A DNA stretch of 43,473 bases, from contig JAFWVV010000080.1 of assembly GCA_017518225.1 (NCBI GenBank), positions 1 to 43,473 on the forward strand. The letters are read 5' to 3'. Below the pieces are notes generated by a model. It searched no databases, had not been told where the DNA came from, and saw only the letters and a program-made list of their open reading frames with translations. Shown piece after piece: positions 22,846-30,991 of the stretch. The translations under genes were made by a program, and so were the position numbers. The stretch comes from Oscillospiraceae bacterium (GTDB lineage: Bacteria > Bacillota > Clostridia > Oscillospirales > Oscillospiraceae). Position 1 is the stretch's first letter. Each line of letters starts with the position of its first letter.

Positions 22846-24081
22846 ATGAATCTGTTCAATCAATATCGCGGACTGCGGAGAGAGATTTACGTCCTTTTCT
22901 TCGGACGGATGGTCACCAATCTTGGCAGCATGGTTTGGCCTGTGATGACCATGATACTCAGCCAGAAGCTTGGCCTGACCGCTGCGCAAATCTCCTATTA
23001 CTTTGTCGGTTCGAGCCTCGTTATGCTGCCCGCCAACCTTATCGGCGGCAGGCTCGCCGACCGTGTCAACAAAAAATGGCTGATCGTCATTTGTGACAGT
23101 GTCAGCATTATCGGTTTTCTGTTTTGCGCCCTTTTTCCACTCGGAATCGGCACCGTGCTCATCTTTATCGTCGCAGGCATATTCCAAAGTGTGGAGCACC
23201 CCTCATATGAAGCGCTCTTTGCCGATTTGTCCACGACGAAGGACCGGGAGCGCGCCTATTCGCTCGAGTATCTCGGCGGCAATCTGGGGCTGGTGCTCTC
23301 GCCGACCATTGCGGGCTTGCTGTTCAAAGACTACCTCTGGCTCAGCTTTTTGATCAGCGGCGTCTCCATTGCGCTGTCGACAATTCTGATCGCTCTGCTC
23401 ATTAAAGACGTCACGCCGGTGGAGGATCACAGCGAAGAGGCGGCTTATCAGGAGAAGAAGGCCGGTGCGAGTGTCTTTGCCATTCTTCGGAAGAACCCGA
23501 TGATTCTTCTTTATCTGCTATGCGGCACGCTGTATTCCGCCGCCTACGGGCAATATAACTTCATTATGCCGCTGGATATGGCTGCCGTCCACGGAGATGC
23601 CGGCGCCGTGATCTTCGGCACGGTTTCGAGCCTCAACTGCATCACAGTCGTGATCTTCACGCCTTTGATTACAAAGCTCTTTGTCAAGATGCGAGATACC
23701 GGAAAGCTTTTGGTGGGGCGGCTGCTCGTCTTCGCGGGCTATCTGGTATTTCTGCTGCTGCTCGGATTTATCCCGGGCTACTATCTGGCGATGCTTGTCT
23801 TTACCTGGGGCGAGATCTTTGACGTGCTTGCGAGCGGCCCCTATGTTTCGACGCGTGTTCCTGCGAGCCACCGTGGGCGGATCAACGGACTGATGAGCGT
23901 GGCTTACACAGCGATCACGGGCGGCGTGGACCTCGCCATCGGACAGGTTTACGACCGCGCCGGCTCCACCTGGACCTGGACAATCATTCTCGCGGTGACG
24001 CTTGTCTCCGCCGCGTTGACGCTTTTGCTGAAAGCGCGTGACAAAAAGGCATATCCCAAGCTCTACGGAAACGCGGATTAA
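22846..24081 (+). CDS. MFS transporter
   Basis: A 411-residue membrane protein with about twelve hydrophobic segments. The first loop has Gly-Gly-Arg-Leu-Ala-Asp-Arg-Val-Asn-Lys-Lys (about 62-72), the conserved G-x-L-x-D-R-x-x-x-R/K motif A of major facilitators. A long hydrophilic linker near residues 190-210 separates the two six-helix halves. It is of the size and type of drug exporters in this superfamily. The ATG lies 10 bases after the rsgA stop, behind AGCGAGGAAAG, so the two are one operon. Its substrate is unknown. The shared leader suggests induction by something that affects ribosomes. Confidence 0.85.
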   Translation: MNLFNQYRGLRREIYVLFFGRMVTNLGSMVWPVMTMILSQKLGLTAAQISYYFVGSSLVMLPANLIGGRLADRVNKKWLIVICDSVSIIGFLFCALFPLGIGTVLIFIVAGIFQSVEHPSYEALFADLSTTKDRERAYSLEYLGGNLGLVLSPTIAGLLFKDYLWLSFLISGVSIALSTILIALLIKDVTPVEDHSEEAAYQEKKAGASVFAILRKNPMILLYLLCGTLYSAAYGQYNFIMPLDMAAVHGDAGAVIFGTVSSLNCITVVIFTPLITKLFVKMRDTGKLLVGRLLVFAGYLVFLLLLGFIPGYYLAMLVFTWGEIFDVLASGPYVSTRVPASHRGRINGLMSVAYTAITGGVDLAIGQVYDRAGSTWTWTIILAVTLVSAALTLLLKARDKKAYPKLYGNAD

Positions 24082-24196
24082 ATCGCCTTCGCCGTCTGCA
24101 AGGCAAGAGCCCGCCGGCTTTGCGTAAAACAGGGAGAAAACCGTCGCTGCTTTAAAACTGTCAATCAAAAAAACAAACATACAAGGAGAAAACAAC

Positions 24197-25423
24197 ATGA
24201 AACAGACCATTCTTCGCAAGTATGCCCGGCTGATCGCCCGGGTCGGCGTCAACATCCAGAAGGGGCAGGACGTCATCATCGGCTGTGATCTCGACCAGCC
24301 GAAGTTCGTGGCGCTGCTGGTGGACGAGTGCTACAAGGCCGGCGCGCGGAAAGTCAAGGTGGAGTTCGACTATCAGCCGCTGGAGAAGCTGCATGTCCGC
24401 CACCAGTCCGTCACCACCATGGCGAAGGTGGAGGACTGGGAGAAAGCCCGCCTGCAGCACTATGTGGACACGCTGCCCTGCCTCATCTATCTCGCCTCCG
24501 AGGACCCCGACGGGCTGAAGGGCATCAACCAGAAGAAGATGGCCAAGGCCAGCCAGAAGCGCTATCCCATCGTCAAGCCCTACTGGGATACGATGGAAAA
24601 CAAGTACCAGTGGTGCATCGCCGCCGTGCCCGGCGCGGCCTGGGCGAAAAAGCTTTTCCCGGAGCTGCCCAAGGGCAGAGCCATCGAGAAGCTCTGGGAG
24701 GCGATCCTCTTCACCTCCCGCGTGACCGAGGACCCCGTGGCAGCCTGGGAGGCGCACGATAAGGATCTGCACGACCGCTGCGCCTATCTCAATGGTCTGG
24801 GTATCACCGAGCTGCGCTATAAGGGAGACAACGGCACCGATCTGACCGTCGGCATGATCCCGGAGGCGGAGTTCAAGGGCGGCGGTGACCGCACCAAGGA
24901 TCGCGGCGTCTTCTTTAACCCCAATATCCCCACCGAGGAGTGCTTCATCTCCCCGATGCGCGGCAAGGCCGAGGGCATCGTCTACGCCACCATGCCCCTG
25001 TCCTATCAGGGACAGCTGATCGAAAACTTCTCCGTCCGCTTTGAAAAGGGCAAGGCCGTCGAGGTCAAGGCCGAGAAGAACCAGGCGCTGCTCGAGCAGA
25101 TGATCTCGATGGACGAGGGAGCCGCCTATCTCGGAGAGTGCGCGCTGGTTCCGGTCAATTCCCCGATCGCAGAGTCCGGCATTTTGTTCTATGAGACGCT
25201 CTTCGACGAAAACGCCGCCTGCCATCTGGCGCTGGGCGCCGGTTTTGCCGACACGATCAAGGGCTTTGAGAATATGACGCTGGACGAGTGCCGCGCGCTC
25301 GGTATCAACGAGTCGATGGAGCATGTCGATTTTATGATCGGCTACGAAGGTCTCGACATCGATGCCGTTACCCGCGAGGGCAAGACCGTTCCCATCTTCC
25401 GCCGCGGCAAGTGGGCGTTTTGA
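24197..25423 (+). CDS. M29 family aminopeptidase
   Basis: A 408-residue cytoplasmic metallo-aminopeptidase of the AmpS/PepS/thermophilic aminopeptidase family, which removes N-terminal residues from peptides with two metal ions. Likely ligands in family order are Glu247/Glu248 (Pro-Thr-Glu-Glu-Cys-Phe), Glu314 (Leu-Gly-Glu-Cys-Ala-Leu-Val-Pro), His343 (Ala-Cys-His-Leu-Ala-Leu-Gly), His376 and Asp378 (Met-Glu-His-Val-Asp-Phe-Met). The length is usual. AAGGAG precedes the ATG. It stands as a single gene; the 115 bases before it hold no clear promoter. It fits a peptide-fermenting lifestyle. Confidence 0.9.
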   Translation: MKQTILRKYARLIARVGVNIQKGQDVIIGCDLDQPKFVALLVDECYKAGARKVKVEFDYQPLEKLHVRHQSVTTMAKVEDWEKARLQHYVDTLPCLIYLASEDPDGLKGINQKKMAKASQKRYPIVKPYWDTMENKYQWCIAAVPGAAWAKKLFPELPKGRAIEKLWEAILFTSRVTEDPVAAWEAHDKDLHDRCAYLNGLGITELRYKGDNGTDLTVGMIPEAEFKGGGDRTKDRGVFFNPNIPTEECFISPMRGKAEGIVYATMPLSYQGQLIENFSVRFEKGKAVEVKAEKNQALLEQMISMDEGAAYLGECALVPVNSPIAESGILFYETLFDENAACHLALGAGFADTIKGFENMTLDECRALGINESMEHVDFMIGYEGLDIDAVTREGKTVPIFRRGKWAF

Positions 25424-25501
25424 TTGGACAATTGTTTCGCAAAATACTTTTGCAAATTGATATAGCCTTTACCGGGCTTCTTCAAAGGCAAGGAGAGATC
25501 A

Positions 25502-26851
25502 ATGGATAAGAAAACCACAATGGAAAACTATGTCCGAACCGCCTTTGAAAAAGGCGCATTCAACGGCGTCTGGCTGTTTGCGGAAAACGGTGAGATTGTC
25601 TCCAAAGGCGCGATCGGCTGGCGGGACGCGGAGGATAGACTTCCGCTGCGGGAGGATTCGATCTTCGATGTTGCATCAATCAGCAAGCAGTTCACCGCGG
25701 CGGCGCTTATGCTGCTGCGCCGCGAAGGTCTGCTGGAGCTCGACGATGAGATTACGAGGTTTTACCCGGAAATCCCGTACAAGGGCGTTACGATACGGCA
25801 GTTGCTGCTGCACACGAGCGGTCTGCCCGATTATATGAATTGGGTGGAGAAAGTCGCAAAGGAAGAAAAGCGAATTCCGGGCAACGAGATCATTCTCCGC
25901 TTTCTTTGTGAAAGCGGAGAAAAGGCGCTGTTTATGCCGGGCGAACGGTGGGCGTACTGCAATACCGGCTATTGTCTGCTGGCGTTGATTGTAGAAAAGC
26001 TCTCCGGCCTTCCTTTCGACGATTTTATGCAAAACAGCGTTTTTGCGGCCGCAGGCATGCACAACACCCGGATCCTCCACCGCAGGAAAGACCGGCTTAC
26101 GGTTGACAATCTGGCCTACGGGCTGGTGGTGGAGGGCGGCAGATACCTGCTTCCCGAGGATTCGATTGAGCGTACCAATGCCGTTGAGCTTGATGGCGGC
26201 TCCGGCGACGGGAATGTTCATACCAATATCTTTGATCTGCTGACCTGGGACTGTGTGCTGCGGGAAGAAACGCTGCTCACGAAAGAGGAGCAGATGCTGA
26301 TGTATACGCCCGGAAGGCTCAATAACGGCGAGATCGCCGGCACGGAAAAGGAGAAGGACGGCTACGGCCTCGGCTGGGGCATTCTGAAAGATCCTGAACT
26401 CGGACTCGTCGTCGATCACATTGCCGGATGGGCCGGATACATCGCCTGGTACGAGCGCTTTGTGGATGTGAACAAGGTTCTGATTTATCTTTGTAGCCGT
26501 GAGCCGGCAGACACCAGAGCCTACGCTGCGTTTCGAATCGGTATGGAGGCTATCGTCAGGGACGAAGAGCCCAGACCCGTTTTGGGTTTGGAGGAGCTTA
26601 CCGTCCAAGACTCCAATCATTCGAACTGGGAAGAGCTCTGCGGAAGCTACGAATGGAAGGACGAGCAGATCGAGCTTTACCTGCAGGACGGAGAGCTGTA
26701 TCTGCGATTTCGCGGCGCCTGGGGGATCGGCGCCTCGTCTAGGCTGTATCCTCTCGGAGAAAAACGCTTCGGCGTGAAGGAATACTCCGGCGATTTCGTT
26801 TTTGGCGAAAACTGTCTGTGCTTTTTGGGCGTGACGGGGAAAAAACTTTAA
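25502..26851 (+). CDS. Beta-lactamase family serine hydrolase
   Basis: A 449-residue protein with a class C beta-lactamase/D-aminopeptidase fold. Ser59-x-x-Lys62 in Ala-Ser-Ile-Ser-Lys-Gln-Phe is the nucleophile pair, and Tyr152-x-Asn154 in Tyr-Cys-Asn-Thr-Gly-Tyr is the second motif. Leu-Leu-Leu-His-Thr-Ser-Gly-Leu (101-108) is a typical family segment. His-Ile-Ala-Gly-Trp near 305-309 stands in for the usual His-x-Gly third motif. Residues after about 365 form a beta-rich C-terminal extension. No signal peptide is seen, so it is probably cytoplasmic, acting on small amides or esters and not as a resistance enzyme. GGAGAG precedes the start. A terminator follows. Confidence 0.85.
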   Translation: MDKKTTMENYVRTAFEKGAFNGVWLFAENGEIVSKGAIGWRDAEDRLPLREDSIFDVASISKQFTAAALMLLRREGLLELDDEITRFYPEIPYKGVTIRQLLLHTSGLPDYMNWVEKVAKEEKRIPGNEIILRFLCESGEKALFMPGERWAYCNTGYCLLALIVEKLSGLPFDDFMQNSVFAAAGMHNTRILHRRKDRLTVDNLAYGLVVEGGRYLLPEDSIERTNAVELDGGSGDGNVHTNIFDLLTWDCVLREETLLTKEEQMLMYTPGRLNNGEIAGTEKEKDGYGLGWGILKDPELGLVVDHIAGWAGYIAWYERFVDVNKVLIYLCSREPADTRAYAAFRIGMEAIVRDEEPRPVLGLEELTVQDSNHSNWEELCGSYEWKDEQIELYLQDGELYLRFRGAWGIGASSRLYPLGEKRFGVKEYSGDFVFGENCLCFLGVTGKKL

Positions 26852-26991
26852 AATCGCATCGTTTTAGCCCGGCGATAAGACAAAAAACTTGCCGCAGAGC
26901 AAGAAAAAAGTTCCGTTCCTGTGCGGGGGCGGAGAAAACGGCATCTGTCGTTTCGTCATGCACAGGGATATTTTCTGTTGTCCACACGAAA

Positions 26992-27038
26992 ACACAGCGG
27001 ACTGTGCCTTGCCGCACAGCCCGCTGTGTTTGTTGTTT
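26992..27038. terminator. Terminator between converging genes
   Basis: A 16-bp stem with one A-C mismatch (26992-27007 with 27014-27029) is followed by a T-rich tract. It ends the serine hydrolase transcript and may also work for the minus-strand reductase remnant. Confidence 0.7.
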
Positions 27039-27093
27039 CAGGTTATGATACGATCCGCCAAAAAAACGCTTCATTTTTTACCGGTGAATCGTA

Positions 27094-27816
27094 TTACATG
27101 ATGGGAATTTTGATCTTCAGATCGCTCAGGGGCCAGGAGGAACAGGCGTGGAACCAGCCCATCTCCTTGTCCATGCGCCGCCGCCCGTCGCCGACCGGGG
27201 AGACAAAGATCTCGCCGGAGAGCAGGTGACTGCGGCAGAAGCCGCACTCGCCGTTGCGGCAGTGGGTGTTGATCTTGATGCCGGAACGCTCGAGCGCAAC
27301 GGCCACGCTCTCGCTGGCCTTGGCCTCGATGACGTCGAGCTCCTGTTTCAATACGATATCGTCAGATTTCACCGAGCCGTAAAGGATCGTGAGCTTGACG
27401 CCCTGCATCTTGCCGAAGGCGATCTCCTTGGCCATGCTGTGGAAGGGCGTGATGCCGCTGCCGCCGGCGAGCGCGACGAGGTTTTTGCTGTCGCGCAGCG
27501 GCTCCCAGTAGAAGGTGCCAAAGGGGAGATTGGCCTCCAGCTCGTCGCCCTCGTGCAGGTTTTCCAAAAAGTAATCCGGCACGAGATAGGGGACGTTGCG
27601 GCGGATGGTCACCTCGAAGAAGGGATTTTCCCCGCGCGCCTCGTAGGGGGCGGAGGAGAGCGTGTAGGGGCGCGAGAGCTGGCTGTCGCCGATCTGCAGG
27701 CGGAAATTCACATACTGTCCGGACTGGAACACGGGGATGTGTCCGTCCGTGGAGGTGAAGCGGTAGACCCTGGCGCTCGGCGAAGCTTCGCGGATGGAGA
27801 GAAGCTTGACGCGCAT
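27094..27816 (-). pseudogene. Ferredoxin-NAD(P)H reductase-type flavoprotein with 2Fe-2S domain, internally deleted
   Basis: The FAD domain is intact: Arg-Pro-Tyr-Thr-Leu-Ser-Ser (49-55) binds FAD, and Ala-Gly-Gly-Ser-Gly-Ile-Thr-Pro (117-124) opens the NAD(P) domain. The NAD(P) domain breaks off near residue 163 and joins directly to a plant-type 2Fe-2S domain (Cys186, Cys191, Cys194, Cys225). The usual last hundred or so residues of the NAD(P) domain, with their Cys-Gly-Pro motif, are missing, although the frame stays open. The 5' end abuts the IS110 fragment with only a few bases between, so native upstream sequence is lost too. The deletion joint lies in the direct repeat GGCC-AA-GGCC. 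It is probably nonfunctional. Confidence 0.75.
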
Positions 27817-27826
27817 CGCTGCCGGG

Positions 27827-27971
27827 TGCAGGAACGAATCCGCTGCAGCAGTGTCTCGAAGCCGTCCCGGTTGTTGGCAATGGTGAATACATCGGCCAGA
27901 ACCTCACCTTCCGAGCTAAGTATGAAGCAATCATGCTTGTCTTTCGCCACATCAATTCCAACGCAAACCAT
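27827..27971 (-). pseudogene. IS110-family transposase, 5' fragment
   Basis: Forty-eight codons remain of an IS110-type DEDD transposase/recombinase. Met-Val-Cys-Val-Gly-Ile-Asp-Val-Ala-Lys-Asp-Lys-His is the classic N-terminal strand with the first catalytic Asp. The start has a good GGAGG site. The reading stops matching after Arg-Ile-Arg-Ser-Cys, where it is joined to the reductase remnant near 27820. The rest of the DEDD domain, the Ser-containing Tnp domain and the right end are absent, so it cannot act by itself. The non-coding leader upstream is kept and looks like a bridge RNA. Confidence 0.85.
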
Positions 27972-28019
27972 GATGATACCTCCAGGGTAAAGATTTATGA
28001 TGCTGCATCCACAGAACAC

Positions 28020-28190
28020 TTTGCCTTGTAACCTTGTTCTACATAAACCGTCTGGCGGTATCTAACTGATTAACAATTCTGCAAAGGGCTGTGGTCGGAG
28101 CCTTTTTAAAACCGTCAAACGGTAGGAGAAATGTGCCAATCCACAGCATCCCTTGCAGTGTAGCACATGACCTTGCAGAGGGTCACTAAA
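28020..28190 (-). ncRNA. Candidate IS110 bridge RNA (orphan)
   Basis: The region directly upstream of the IS110 start folds, on the minus strand, into the order known for bridge RNAs. First is a 5' hairpin, TGACC with GGTCA (28185-28168). Second is a loop closed by GCTGTGG with CCACAGC (28147-28141 with 28094-28088) that encloses an inner hairpin ACCGT-TTG-ACGGT (28123-28111). Third is a loop closed by TTGTT with AACAA (28076-28072 with 28038-28034) that encloses an inner hairpin ACCG-CCAGA-CGGT (28059-28047). The size of about 170 bases agrees with the 177-nt RNA of IS621. Assignment of the two loops as target- and donor-binding is by position only. Confidence 0.55.
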
Positions 28191-28262
28191 AACTACTACT
28201 CTATAATACAAGGATAATAGCAAAAGCAATAGTGAGCCAGAAAGCAAATTCCCATAAATAAA

Positions 28263-28919
28263 ATGTTGGAATATGACTTAGTGGATGTCTTTTATAAATC
28301 GGCTTTGTTCTTAATTGAACTAATAGGCCAACTGTTTTCCCATCCGAAAAAATAGTTCGTTTAAAAGTATACCAAAAGACCGGGTGGCGCGAACCATTAG
28401 AGAATGACCGATTACATTTATTCCGCGTGAGAGAAGTAAATGATGGCTCAATCTATAAACGCAAAGATATTTTTCACGTGCCAATCAGCGCACGGTCAAA
28501 AATATCAACCTGTAGATATAATATAGCGGGATATCCATCTCTTTATCTTTCTACTTCGATCAAGCTGGCTTTGGAAGAAACAAACTGCAACCGAAAAAAG
28601 CTATCGTTTCCCGCTATAAACTTATTCGCGCACAAAGAACTGTTAACATACAGGTGCTTGAATTAGGCATTAAGCCGCAGGATTTTATTCAGCGCAATAA
28701 TGAAGCGCACGCTATCCCTGAACGTATAAAAACAGCTCACTTGACTTATATTCGCGGGATGTGAGAAGCGCTTATCTTAAGTGGTATCCTCTAATTGCGG
28801 CCTGTTCTATTCTTAGAGACTCCTTTATGCTTACTGAGCCAGTCTATATACGGGATTACTTAGATGTTGAGAAATGTGAGCAAGATTTATCAAAAGACAC
28901 TGATTTAAAACAGATATAA
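28263..28919 (+). pseudogene. RES-domain protein (NAD-degrading toxin family), frameshifted
   Basis: Four frame segments join into one protein of about 218 residues. It opens at ATG 28263 (Met-Leu-Glu-Tyr-Asp-Leu-Val-Asp). It shifts frame at an A-run near 28346-28351, again at an A-run near 28593-28599, and once more near 28751, and ends at TAA 28917. The centre reads Phe-His-Val-Pro-Ile-Ser-Ala-Arg, then Cys-Arg-Tyr-Asn-Ile-Ala-Gly-Tyr-Pro-Ser-Leu-Tyr-Leu-Ser, then Leu-Glu-Glu-Thr. This is the Arg/Tyr/Glu signature of RES domains, whose toxin members destroy NAD. Near the end, Leu-Lys-Trp-Tyr-Pro-Leu-Ile-Ala-Ala-Cys-Ser is also typical. No Xre-type antitoxin gene is next to it. Confidence 0.65.
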
Positions 28920-28951
28920 TTAATGGGCAGCCTCTGCTAAGGTTTGCGTAC

Positions 28952-28980
28952 TTGAAAACAGTTAAAACTCAAGCTATAAT
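28952..28980 (+). promoter_or_regulatory. Sigma-A promoter of the ECF sigma gene
   Basis: TTGAAA (28952-28957), 17 bases, perfect TATAAT (28975-28980), about 70 bases before the start codon. Confidence 0.75.
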
Positions 28981-29048
28981 CATATTAAGCTTATTGAGGG
29001 CGTTGTCTTAAGTAATGGTACTGTCAAAAGAGAAAGAGGCATGATGCC

Positions 29049-29543
29049 ATGACACCAGAACACGAAACACTAATAGAGCACTTATTCAAAGAGTATCATA
29101 GATTCCTTTGCATTAGCGCTTATGAGGTGCTTCAGGATTGGATGCTTGCCGAGGATGCTGTCCAGCGCACTTTCGAAATCGCCTGCCAGAAGGAAGAGAT
29201 CTTGGATACTCTTGAGAGGCCAAGACTATGGCTTACGCAGATTCTCAGAAATGTAGTAAAAAATATGTGGCGTGCACAAAAAACACAGAATAAGTATTTT
29301 GAGGAATTGTCGCCCGAGAGAGAAGATTCACTGCCCGATTATAGAAATGTTGAAGACGATATCAATTATTTAAAGCCGAGACATATCAGCCAAGAAGACT
29401 TTAATATTTTCAAAAGTGTTGTCATTTATGGCTTTACTTGTGCCCAAGTTGCTGAATATTTTGGGCTCAGTGAAGCTGCGTGCTATAAGCGGGTGCAGAG
29501 AACTAAAAAGAAAATGCAAAAGTTTTTTGAAAGGGAAAAATAA
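29049..29543 (+). CDS. ECF-type RNA polymerase sigma factor
   Basis: A 164-residue sigma-70 family factor with only regions 2 and 4. Region 2 (about 8-75) contains Trp-Met-Leu-Ala-Glu-Asp-Ala-Val-Gln-Arg-Thr-Phe, the core-binding and -10 recognition helix pattern. Region 4 (about 112-160) ends in the helix-turn-helix Ala-Gln-Val-Ala-Glu-Tyr-Phe-Gly-Leu-Ser-Glu-Ala-Ala-Cys-Tyr-Lys-Arg-Val. It would direct polymerase to the envelope genes that follow. It has its own sigma-A promoter. It is followed after 55 bases by its probable anti-sigma gene. It is AT-rich compared with the chromosome on either side. Confidence 0.88.
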   Translation: MTPEHETLIEHLFKEYHRFLCISAYEVLQDWMLAEDAVQRTFEIACQKEEILDTLERPRLWLTQILRNVVKNMWRAQKTQNKYFEELSPEREDSLPDYRNVEDDINYLKPRHISQEDFNIFKSVVIYGFTCAQVAEYFGLSEAACYKRVQRTKKKMQKFFEREK

Positions 29544-29580
29544 TTGTCCAGTTTCCTGTCTTAAAAAAACACCTGAATTA
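29544..29580 (+). promoter_or_regulatory. Bipartite motif, copy 1 (candidate ECF promoter)
   Basis: TTGTCCAGTTT (29544-29554) with AAACACCT starting at 29567. The distance from the first T to AAACAC is 23 bases, as in copy 2. It lies between the sigma gene and the anti-sigma gene. It may be the promoter recognised by the neighbouring sigma factor; a small RNA hairpin (CAG/CTG) is an alternative reading. Confidence 0.45.
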
Positions 29581-29598
29581 TGAAGGAGGGACAATTGA

Positions 29599-30480
29599 AT
29601 GCGAAACACATACGGGAGCGGAAATCGAGATTTTTTCAAGTACAATCACATGCCGACCGAAGTGCTTGAAAATATAATCCGCGCCGATTTTTATCTTTCA
29701 GAGGAAGCAGCAGATCCGGAACTGATTGATTATATTTTGGAGATACTTGAAGGCCGGAAGACCTCAGAAGCCGAAAGGAATTTGCCAGACATCGAAGAAT
29801 CTTGGGAACGGTTCAAAAAAGACCGGCTTGTCATGGAACCGGAAGACGCCCCCGCCCCAACAAAAGATGACATTATCGACTTTGCCAATATCTCGCCAAA
29901 GAAGCATTTGAATGTTATTCGTCGCATTGCAAGCATTGCCGCCGTATTTATCTGCGTTCTTTTTATTGGAACAGTGGCCGCATACGCTGTAGGGATAGAT
30001 TTATGGGGCTCAATTGCACAGTGGACAGAGGAACGGTTTTCCTTCCGGTCCGGAGGTCCAGTACAGACGGCTAATTACGAAGATATTCCACCGCAACTGA
30101 TTGAGCTTTCAGAGATGTTGCAGGAACAAGGCGTTGCTGTTGGAATATTACCCCACTATTTGCCAGATGGGTATAAATGGGATGGCAATACGTTTTTTGA
30201 CAATTCGGACACCCTCGGCGTTATTTCCATGGATGTAGGACTCACAAATGGAAGCAACTATATTGTGATTGCTTATGATATTCATACCGATGGTAGGTAT
30301 CTGGCTGAATACGAGAAAGATGATGTGGAGCTGGAGATTTACGAATGCAAGAACGTTCCATACTACATTTTTACAAATACCGGCGATTCCATAATTGTAT
30401 GGGTGAATGGAAATGTAGAATGCTCAATATCCGGGCTGCCAAATGAAGAGATCTATAAGGTAATTGAGTCAATTGGATAG
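29599..30480 (+). CDS. Membrane anti-sigma factor-like protein, DUF4367 type
   Basis: A 293-residue protein. A cytoplasmic N-terminal part (1-108) is acidic and helical, fit for holding a sigma factor. One membrane segment follows at about 110-131 (Ile-Ala-Ser-Ile-Ala-Ala-Val-Phe-Ile-Cys-Val-Leu). The outer part (about 165-293) is a beta-rich DUF4367-like domain with Leu-Pro-Asp-Gly-Tyr-Lys-Trp, known from clostridial anti-sigma partners. GGAGGG stands nine bases before the ATG. Its place directly after the ECF gene supports the role. It would release the sigma factor on an envelope signal not identifiable here. Confidence 0.75.
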   Translation: MRNTYGSGNRDFFKYNHMPTEVLENIIRADFYLSEEAADPELIDYILEILEGRKTSEAERNLPDIEESWERFKKDRLVMEPEDAPAPTKDDIIDFANISPKKHLNVIRRIASIAAVFICVLFIGTVAAYAVGIDLWGSIAQWTEERFSFRSGGPVQTANYEDIPPQLIELSEMLQEQGVAVGILPHYLPDGYKWDGNTFFDNSDTLGVISMDVGLTNGSNYIVIAYDIHTDGRYLAEYEKDDVELEIYECKNVPYYIFTNTGDSIIVWVNGNVECSISGLPNEEIYKVIESIG

Positions 30481-30491
30481 GAGTTTTGAGA

Positions 30492-30905
30492 ATGAAGAAA
30501 ACCATTTCGGCAATCTTGGCGTTTTTATTTGTTTTTATGTTTTCAATAAACACTGTGGCCTTTGCTGCGACGATGGCGGATCCGTATATTAGTTCTATGT
30601 CGGGGACTATTACCAGCGAGGGAAATGGTAAAATTAAGATTACATTTTCTGTTAGAGCAAAAAATACCATGTCTACGCTTGGAGTAGATTCCATTGAGAT
30701 TTATAAATCGGACGGCAGCTATGTTACTACGTTATATTCCTCCAGCTATCCCAATATGTTGACTACAAATGCTCGATCCTACAGCAGTAATGTCAGCTAC
30801 AATGGGATTTCTGGACAAAACTATTACGCAATAATCACTTTTTATGCCAGCACAGGCGGTGGCAGTAGTTCACCCACATACACTACTTCTGTCTGTACGG
30901 CATAA
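30492..30905 (+). CDS. Small secreted protein, unknown function
   Basis: A 137-residue protein with a clear Sec signal peptide (Met-Lys-Lys, a hydrophobic core to about residue 20, cut after Ala25 in Val-Ala-Phe-Ala). The mature part is rich in Ser, Thr, Tyr and Gly, with alternating hydrophobic strands that suggest a small beta-sandwich, and one Cys near the end. I do not recognise the family. It starts 12 bases after the anti-sigma stop behind GGAG, so it belongs to the same transcript, and a strong terminator follows. It may be the product whose export or surface role the sigma pair controls. Confidence 0.75.
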   Translation: MKKTISAILAFLFVFMFSINTVAFAATMADPYISSMSGTITSEGNGKIKITFSVRAKNTMSTLGVDSIEIYKSDGSYVTTLYSSSYPNMLTTNARSYSSNVSYNGISGQNYYAIITFYASTGGGSSSPTYTTSVCTA

Positions 30906-30944
30906 CCGGGCGAGATTCAAAACAAATAGCAAGCAAACGGCAAG

Positions 30945-30979
30945 AGCTCTGAACACAAAAAACAGTTCAGAGCTTTTTT
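30945..30979 (+). terminator. Terminator after the small secreted protein
   Basis: A perfect stem AGCTCTGAAC with GTTCAGAGCT, 10-base A-rich loop and T6 tail. Confidence 0.9.
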
Positions 30980-30991
30980 GTTGACATTTTG

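Noticed and set aside
25439..25453. Palindrome GCAAAATACTTTTGC as an operator before the serine hydrolase.
   Set aside because: It is short, has no clear promoter around it and no second copy, so it may be chance.
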